A stretch of 49,540 nt of DNA from Phocaeicola plebeius (GTDB lineage Bacteria > Bacteroidota > Bacteroidia > Bacteroidales > Bacteroidaceae), in assembly GCA_004558305.1 (NCBI GenBank), contig SFDG01000048.1, positions 1 through 49,540 on the forward strand. Reading direction: 5' to 3'. Position numbers and translations under genes: made by a program. Shown one piece after another: positions 44,091 to 49,540 of this stretch (positions within the stretch are counted from its first letter, which is position 1; each line of letters starts with the position of its first letter). Below the pieces are notes generated by a model. The model was not told the origin of the DNA, ran no database searches, and saw only the letters and a list, made by a program, of their open reading frames with translations.

Positions 44091-44125
44091 AACCGGATTG
44101 TCTTCCCAACCAAAAAAAACGAATC

Positions 44126-47100
44126 ATGATGAAAGAAAACATAAAGAAAGTATTGCTGTTAGGGTCGGGTGCCCTGAAAATCGGTGAGGCCGGCGAATTC
44201 GACTACTCCGGCTCGCAAGCCCTGAAGGCCCTGAAAGAAGAAGGTATCGAAACCGTCCTCATCAACCCGAATATCGCCACCGTGCAGACCTCCGAAGGGG
44301 TGGCCGACAAAATCTATTTTCTGCCCGTCACGCCGTATTTCGTAGAGAAGGTCATTGCCAAGGAACGACCGGACGGGGTACTCTTGTCGTTCGGCGGACA
44401 GACGGCTCTGAACTGCGGTGTCGCCCTCTACCAGAACGGCGTGTTCGAGAAATACAATGCCGAGGTGCTGGGAACCCCCGTACAGGCGATTATGGATACC
44501 GAAGACCGCGAGCTGTTCGTCAAGAAGCTGGACGAAATCGAAGTGAAGACCATCAAGAGCGAGGCGTGCGAGAACATCGAGGCCGCCCGCCGCGCTGCAG
44601 CCGCACTGGGCTACCCGGTCATCATCCGCGCCGCCTACGCACTGGGCGGACTGGGTTCGGGCTTCTGCGACAACGAAGAAGAACTGAACACCCTGGCCGA
44701 AAAGGCTTTCTCCTTCTCGCCGCAGGTGTTGGTCGAAAAGAGCCTGAAAGGCTGGAAGGAGGTAGAATACGAAGTGGTGCGCGACCGCTTCGACAACTGC
44801 ATCACCGTCTGCAACATGGAGAACTTCGACCCTCTGGGCATCCACACCGGGGAGTCCATTGTCATCGCCCCTTCGCAGACTCTCTCGAACAGCGACTACC
44901 ATAAGCTGCGCGAACTGGCCATCCGCATCATCCGCCACATCGGCATCGTGGGCGAATGCAACGTACAGTATGCCTACGACCCCGAATCGGAAGACTACCG
45001 CGTGATTGAAGTCAACGCACGCCTCAGCCGTTCTTCGGCCCTCGCCTCGAAAGCCACCGGCTATCCGCTGGCCTTTGTGGCTGCCAAGCTGGGACTGGGC
45101 TACGGCCTGTTCGACCTGAAGAACTCGGTGACCAAGACGACCTCGGCCTTCTTCGAGCCGGCACTGGACTACGTGGTCTGCAAAATTCCGCGCTGGGACC
45201 TCGGAAAGTTCCACGGAGTAGACCGCGAACTGGGTTCGTCGATGAAGTCGGTGGGCGAAGTAATGGCCATCGGGCGCACTTTCGAAGAAGCCATGCAGAA
45301 GGGACTGCGCATGATCGGACAGGGTATGCACGGCTTTGTGGAAAACAAGGAACTGGTGATTTCCGATGTGGAAAAGGCGTTGCGCGAGCCGACCGACAAG
45401 CGCATCTTCGTCATCTCGAAAGCCATGCGGGCAGGCTACAGCGTTGACCATATCCACGCGCTGACCAAGATTGACAAGTGGTTCCTCTACAAGCTGGAGA
45501 ACATCATGCGTACCTCCAAAGCCCTCCATGAATGGGGCAACAACCATATCCAGCTCACCGAGCTGCCTCGCGAACTGCTGTACCAGGCCAAGCGCGAAGG
45601 ATTTTCCGATTTCCAGATTGCCCGCGCCATCGGCTATCAAGGCGACCTGGAAGAAGGCAGCCTGGTGGTGCGCGAGTATCGCAAGAGCGTCGGCATCGTG
45701 CCCGTGGTGAAGCAGATCGACACCCTGGCGGCCGAGTACCCGGCACAGACCAACTACCTCTACCTAACCTACAGCGGCACCGCCAACGACGTGGAGTACC
45801 TGGGCGACCACAAGTCCATCGTCGTGCTCGGTTCGGGTGCCTACCGCATCGGCTCGTCGGTAGAGTTCGACTGGTGCGGCGTGCAGGCCCTGAACACCAT
45901 CCGCAAGGAGGGTTACCGCAGCGTGATGATCAACTATAACCCCGAAACCGTGTCGACCGACTACGACATGTGCGACCGTCTCTATTTCGACGAGCTGACC
46001 TTCGAACGGGTGATGGATATCCTCGATCTGGAAAACCCTCACGGGGTCATCGTATCTACCGGCGGACAGATTCCGAACAACCTGGCCATGCGGCTGGACG
46101 AACAGCACATCCAAATTCTGGGTACATCGGCCAAGAGCATCGACAATGCGGAAGACCGCGACAAGTTCTCCGCCATGCTGGACCGTATCGGTGTCGACCA
46201 GCCCGAATGGAGTGCCCTGACCTCCATGGAAGGCATCAACGCCTTCATCGAAAAGGTAGGCTTCCCGGTCCTGGTGCGTCCGTCGTACGTGCTCTCCGGG
46301 GCTGCGATGAATGTCTGCTCCAACCAGGAAGAGCTGGAACGCTTCCTGCAGCTGGCCGCCAATGTGTCGAAGAAACATCCCGTGGTGGTGAGCCAGTTCA
46401 TCGAACATGCCAAAGAGGTAGAGATGGATGCCGTGGCACAGAACGGCGAAATCGTCGCCTACGCCATCTCCGAACACATCGAGTTTGCCGGTGTCCACTC
46501 GGGCGATGCCACCATCCAGTTCCCGCCGCAGAAGCTGTATGTAGAAACGGTGCGCCGCATCAAACGCATCTCGCGCCAGATTGCCAAAGAGCTGAACATC
46601 TCCGGTCCGTTCAACATCCAGTTCCTGGCCCGGGAGAACGACATCAAGGTCATCGAGTGTAACCTCCGTGCTTCCCGTTCCTTCCCCTTCGTGAGCAAGG
46701 TGCTGAAGATCAACCTCATCGAACTGGCTACCCAGGTGATGCTGGGCCTGCCGGTAGAAAAGCCCGAAAAGAGTCTGTTCGACCTTGACTACGTGGGCAT
46801 CAAGGCCAGCCAGTTCTCGTTCAACCGCCTGCAGAAGGCCGACCCCGTACTGGGAGTAGATATGGCCTCCACCGGCGAAGTGGGCTGCATCGGAGCCGAC
46901 ACCTCTTGTGCCGTGCTGAAGTCCATGCTGAGCGTGGGCTACCGCATCCCGGAGAAGAACATCCTGATGAGTACGGGTACCCCTCGCCAGAAAGTGGACA
47001 TGCTTAGTGCTGCCCGGATGCTGAAGCAGAAAGGCTACAACATCTATGCTACTGGCGGTTCGTCGAAGTTCCTCACCGAGAACGGCATCGAGAACACCCG

Positions 47101-47356
47101 TGTGTATTGGCCCAGCGAGGAGGGCGAACCGCAGGCCCTCACCATGCTGCACAACAAGCAGATTGACATGGTGGTGAACATCCCGCGCGACCTGTCTGCC
47201 GGCGAGCTGGACAACGGCTACAAGATCCGTCGGGCAGCGGTGGACCTGAATATTCCGTTGATTACGAATGCCCGTCTGGCCAGTGCCTTCATCCAGGCGT
47301 TCTGTACTATGAGCATCGACGACATCGAAATCAAGAGCTGGGATGAATATAAATAA
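44126..47356 (+). CDS. carB: Carbamoyl-phosphate synthase large subunit
   Basis: The start is 44126 or the next ATG at 44129 (MKENIKKVLLLGSGALKIGE); the frame upstream to 43994 overlaps carA and is not homologous. The ~1076-aa protein has two homologous ATP-grasp halves, each beginning with a biotin-carboxylase-like loop (VLLLGSGALKIGEAGEFDYS; VVLGSGAYRIGSSVEFDW), and a C-terminal MGS-like allosteric domain (STGTPRQKVDMLSAARML). Length is normal and no lesion is seen. The operon is purF-carA-carB. Confidence 0.97.
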   Translation: MMKENIKKVLLLGSGALKIGEAGEFDYSGSQALKALKEEGIETVLINPNIATVQTSEGVADKIYFLPVTPYFVEKVIAKERPDGVLLSFGGQTALNCGVALYQNGVFEKYNAEVLGTPVQAIMDTEDRELFVKKLDEIEVKTIKSEACENIEAARRAAAALGYPVIIRAAYALGGLGSGFCDNEEELNTLAEKAFSFSPQVLVEKSLKGWKEVEYEVVRDRFDNCITVCNMENFDPLGIHTGESIVIAPSQTLSNSDYHKLRELAIRIIRHIGIVGECNVQYAYDPESEDYRVIEVNARLSRSSALASKATGYPLAFVAAKLGLGYGLFDLKNSVTKTTSAFFEPALDYVVCKIPRWDLGKFHGVDRELGSSMKSVGEVMAIGRTFEEAMQKGLRMIGQGMHGFVENKELVISDVEKALREPTDKRIFVISKAMRAGYSVDHIHALTKIDKWFLYKLENIMRTSKALHEWGNNHIQLTELPRELLYQAKREGFSDFQIARAIGYQGDLEEGSLVVREYRKSVGIVPVVKQIDTLAAEYPAQTNYLYLTYSGTANDVEYLGDHKSIVVLGSGAYRIGSSVEFDWCGVQALNTIRKEGYRSVMINYNPETVSTDYDMCDRLYFDELTFERVMDILDLENPHGVIVSTGGQIPNNLAMRLDEQHIQILGTSAKSIDNAEDRDKFSAMLDRIGVDQPEWSALTSMEGINAFIEKVGFPVLVRPSYVLSGAAMNVCSNQEELERFLQLAANVSKKHPVVVSQFIEHAKEVEMDAVAQNGEIVAYAISEHIEFAGVHSGDATIQFPPQKLYVETVRRIKRISRQIAKELNISGPFNIQFLARENDIKVIECNLRASRSFPFVSKVLKINLIELATQVMLGLPVEKPEKSLFDLDYVGIKASQFSFNRLQKADPVLGVDMASTGEVGCIGADTSCAVLKSMLSVGYRIPEKNILMSTGTPRQKVDMLSAARMLKQKGYNIYATGGSSKFLTENGIENTRVYWPSEEGEPQALTMLHNKQIDMVVNIPRDLSAGELDNGYKIRRAAVDLNIPLITNARLASAFIQAFCTMSIDDIEIKSWDEYK

Positions 47357-47382
47357 ATGAAGAATGAGGAATGAAGAATGAA

Positions 47383-47464
47383 ATCACACTTTGTGTGAAA
47401 CAATTCGATAATGACACTGTAGGGGCGGACCTGTGTGTCCGCCCGGATGCCGAGGTGGATATTT
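47383..47464. repeat. Second copy of REP-like element (truncated right arm)
   Basis: 82 bp nearly identical to 19918-19999, including the hairpin core with GGGCGGAC and GTCCGCCC, but without the closing outer arm. It lies 26 bp after carB. The rest of the 336-bp gap holds the rplU promoter and leader. Confidence 0.8.
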
Positions 47465-47564
47465 GCTGAAAGGAGAGTGTGTCTTCATCGTAGTGAACGA
47501 AAGTTTGATATCCTTCTTTGCTTATTTATTAATATAATTTAACTATTCAAAGTACTGGATGAAC

Positions 47565-47595
47565 TTTGACAAGTAAAAAGAAAAGCGTACCTTTG
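47565..47595 (+). promoter_or_regulatory. Consensus promoter of rplU-rpmA
   Basis: TTTG (47565-47568), 19 bp, TACCTTTG (47588-47595): a perfect Bacteroidetes promoter. It leaves a leader of about 90 nt (47602-47692), possibly an autoregulatory L21 leader. Confidence 0.8.
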
Positions 47596-47692
47596 CAGCC
47601 GATTTGAGTCCGTGGAGGTCAAAACAAGTAGCTGACAATGAAGGAATGCTCACCTTGCGGAAGAAACCCGTTTAATAATTAAAAAAAATAAA

Positions 47693-48010
47693 ATGTACGT
47701 AATTGTAGAAATTAACGGTCAGCAGTTCAAAGCCGAAGAAGGCAAGAAGCTGTTTGTTCAGCACATCCAGAACGCTGAAAACGGTGCAACTGTTGAATTT
47801 GACAAAGTGTTGTTGGCAGACAACAACGGAACCATCACTGTAGGTGCTCCCACCATCGAAGGTGCAAAAGTCGTTTGCGAAATCGTTTCTCACCTGGTAA
47901 AGGGCGACAAAGTGTTGGTATTCCACAAGAAGAGAAGAAAAGGTTACAAGAAGTTGAACGGTCACCGTCAGCAGTTCACTGAGGTGATGATCAAACAAGT
48001 TATTGCTTAA
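47693..48010 (+). CDS. rplU: 50S ribosomal protein L21
   Basis: The 105-aa protein has the L21 signature MYVIVEINGQQFKAEEGKKL and KVLVFHKKRRKGYKKLNGHR, and normal length. It binds 23S rRNA near L20. It is 21 bp ahead of rpmA. Confidence 0.97.
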   Translation: MYVIVEINGQQFKAEEGKKLFVQHIQNAENGATVEFDKVLLADNNGTITVGAPTIEGAKVVCEIVSHLVKGDKVLVFHKKRRKGYKKLNGHRQQFTEVMIKQVIA

Positions 48011-48031
48011 TCCCTAAAAACAGTAGAAGAA

Positions 48032-48295
48032 ATGGCACATAAAAAAGGTGTAGGTAGTTCTAAGAACGGCCGTGAATCAGAAAGCAAAAGATTAGGCGTG
48101 AAGATTTTTGGTGGTCAGGCTTGCAAGGCAGGCAATATCATCGTTCGTCAGAGAGGTACAGTTCACAACCCGGGCAACAACGTAGGCATGGGTTCTGACC
48201 ACACTCTCTATGCATTGGTAGATGGTACAGTATGTTTCAAGAAGGGTCGCGAAAGCAAAAGCTACGTTTCTGTAGTTCCCGCCGCTGAAGCATAA
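48032..48295 (+). CDS. rpmA: 50S ribosomal protein L27
   Basis: The 87-aa protein starts MAHKKGVGSSKNGRESESKR and has VRQRGTVHNPGNNVGMGSDH, the L27 core. L27 reaches the peptidyl-transferase centre through its N-terminus; no Firmicutes-type cleaved extension is present. Confidence 0.97.
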   Translation: MAHKKGVGSSKNGRESESKRLGVKIFGGQACKAGNIIVRQRGTVHNPGNNVGMGSDHTLYALVDGTVCFKKGRESKSYVSVVPAAEA

Positions 48296-48322
48296 ATCTA
48301 TCCTCCTCACACAGAGTCATAC

Positions 48323-48360
48323 AGGTTTCTTGGACCTACGGGTCGAAGAAACCTTTTTTT
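48323..48360 (+). terminator. Intrinsic terminator of rplU-rpmA
   Basis: Stem AGGTTTCTT/AAGAAACCT with inner GACC/GGTC is followed by nine or more Ts, starting 28 bp after rpmA. Confidence 0.9.
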
Positions 48361-48426
48361 TTATTACAACCCCTTCTGTTTACCTTAGTTTAACGAAATA
48401 AACTCGTGAACAAGCAGGATATTGCC

Positions 48427-48434
48427 TACTTTTG
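48427..48434 (+). promoter_or_regulatory. -7 box of the BF3164-like gene
   Basis: TACTTTTG lies 29 bp before the ATG at 48463 and supports that start over the upstream ATG at 48406. Confidence 0.45.
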
Positions 48435-48462
48435 CCACAAGAATCTCAAAAGCATCAGAACC

Positions 48463-49488
48463 ATGAAAACACATCGAATGAAAACAGCCGTTATGGCCTT
48501 GATTCTGGCAATGGCAGGAAGCGGATGCTCCCAGCAGGATGCCACGGAAAAACACCAACCGCACCGGGATGAAGTGGTGAACGTAGCCGACCAACTGCAT
48601 GAATGGGGTACGGAAGAAGACCTACTGATTGGAAAATGGCCCCGACTGAAAGCAGGAAAACAGTTCATCATCCTTGTGGACTACGACTCACCGGAGCAGC
48701 TAATCCGTCTGTTCGACCGTCAGGACCTGCACTTCCTGGGCGGTTTCGGGGAACAAGGACAAGGCCCCAACGAGCTGACCATGATAGGCACGGTCAGCGA
48801 CGACGACAACGGCCGCCTGCTGGTCCCCGACCACGGCAAACTGAAGATTCTCAGCTACGACGCCGACAGTGCACTGGCAGACCCACAGGGATATGCACCT
48901 CAAGTGAAACTGTCGCTGGACAATACCCTCTTTCCGACCGACTACAAGTATATCAACGACACCCTCTGCTACGCCACCATCGTCCAGCCCACCAGCGTTT
49001 CCACCTTCGACCAACACTATGGTACCTGGAATCCGCAAACCGGTGAACTGAGAACGTTCGCCTACCGGCATCCCGACATCCACAAACGACGCGGAAAATT
49101 CGATGTATCGATGAAAGAAGGACTGCTGGTGGAAGTGTCTTCTCTCTACGACCTGATGAGTATCTTCGATCTGGAGGGCAACCTGATGAGCAACGTGTAC
49201 GGTCCGGACTGGGGAAAGACACACCTGTCAACATTCCGGGGAGTAGCCGTGACATCAAAAGGCATCATCACATCGTACTCAGGAGGTGACTACCTTTCCT
49301 CCCATGGCGCACGATGCCTGCATCTGTTCGACCTGAAAGGGAACTACCTGAAAACGATAGACCTGGGGCGTACCCTGCTGGACTTTTGTTACGACGAAAC
49401 CTACCATCGCCTGCTGCTCTCGTTCGACCATGAAATGCAGTTAGGATGGCTCTTCCGATATTGTCTGTGGTTGAGACAGAACGGCTAA
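48463..49488 (+). CDS. BF3164-like lipoprotein (beta-propeller type)
   Basis: The 341-aa product starts MKTHRMKTAVMALILAMAGS with a lipobox Cys near residue 22 (GSGCSQQ). The body contains LGGFGEQGQGPNELTMIG and regular strand-turn patterns (LVDYDSPEQLIRLFD; HLFDLKGNYLKTIDLG), as in the BF3164/6-bladed beta-propeller family of Bacteroides. Function is unknown; surface or periplasmic location is expected. The last ~10 residues (RYCLWLRQNG) look less conserved. It is monocistronic in this window. Confidence 0.85.
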   Translation: MKTHRMKTAVMALILAMAGSGCSQQDATEKHQPHRDEVVNVADQLHEWGTEEDLLIGKWPRLKAGKQFIILVDYDSPEQLIRLFDRQDLHFLGGFGEQGQGPNELTMIGTVSDDDNGRLLVPDHGKLKILSYDADSALADPQGYAPQVKLSLDNTLFPTDYKYINDTLCYATIVQPTSVSTFDQHYGTWNPQTGELRTFAYRHPDIHKRRGKFDVSMKEGLLVEVSSLYDLMSIFDLEGNLMSNVYGPDWGKTHLSTFRGVAVTSKGIITSYSGGDYLSSHGARCLHLFDLKGNYLKTIDLGRTLLDFCYDETYHRLLLSFDHEMQLGWLFRYCLWLRQNG

Positions 49489-49540
49489 CCGAATATCCGG
49501 GTACAGCGGAAGAGATAGAATGACAAGTCACGTACCCCTC

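Overview
The window reads as chromosomal DNA of a Bacteroidales gut-type bacterium, most likely Bacteroides/Phocaeicola. The basis is the set of protein families (VirE/BT4734-like protein, FadL/OmpP1, DUF4421, BF3164-like lipoprotein, PCMD domain, fused NfnAB-like oxidoreductase, rpmI-rplT-infC-thrS order) and the repeated promoter signature of this phylum, a -7 box TAnnTTTG, at three sites with TTTG exactly 19 bp upstream. No rRNA, CRISPR array, integrase or insertion sequence was seen.

Layout. 1-5.5 kb is accessory. A lipoprotein gene overlaps the start of an NRPS-like adenylation/carrier protein that runs off the left edge. A VirE-type gene broken by a frameshift, with a small Cys-containing DUF6078-like gene upstream of it, lies between two related palindromes, and a 109-bp palindrome separates the two genes. 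5.6-7.3 kb holds an exported DNA/RNA nuclease and a flavodoxin/ferredoxin protein. 7.7-14.2 kb is translation and housekeeping: thrS-infC-rpmI-rplT, then ruvX-def-TPR protein. 14.3-20 kb has a PCMD protein, a SPOR lipoprotein, a YtxH/holin-like envelope trio, an AraC regulator and a coiled-coil protein with a WYL-like C-terminus. 20.3-23.1 kb has tcdA and a GH29 fucosidase. 23.1-29.1 kb is a redox block: an NfnAB-type fusion diverging from a 2-oxoacid:ferredoxin oxidoreductase operon that also contains a 57-aa membrane microprotein. 29.3-39.2 kb is envelope functions: alkaline-phosphatase-fold transferase, broken porin, solute-binding protein, Gfo/Idh/MocA oxidoreductase, DUF4421 protein, FadL-like protein and a GYWGG-rich protein. 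39.4-49.5 kb is prmA, tRNA-Thr(CGT), a purF-paralog/carA/carB operon behind a roughly 360-nt leader with a terminator, rplU-rpmA, and a BF3164-like lipoprotein.

The features that stand out are: (1) the edge NRPS-like operon, whose adenylation domain lacks the Asp that usually grips an alpha-amino group; (2) three families of non-coding palindromic repeats, two of them recurring about 28-36 kb apart; (3) short deletions in three genes (virE, the porin and, in frame, rpmI), which are either real gene decay or a shared assembly artefact; (4) the purF-carAB leader, which looks like an attenuator of unknown ligand. All functional calls are from motif reading alone; no database search was possible.
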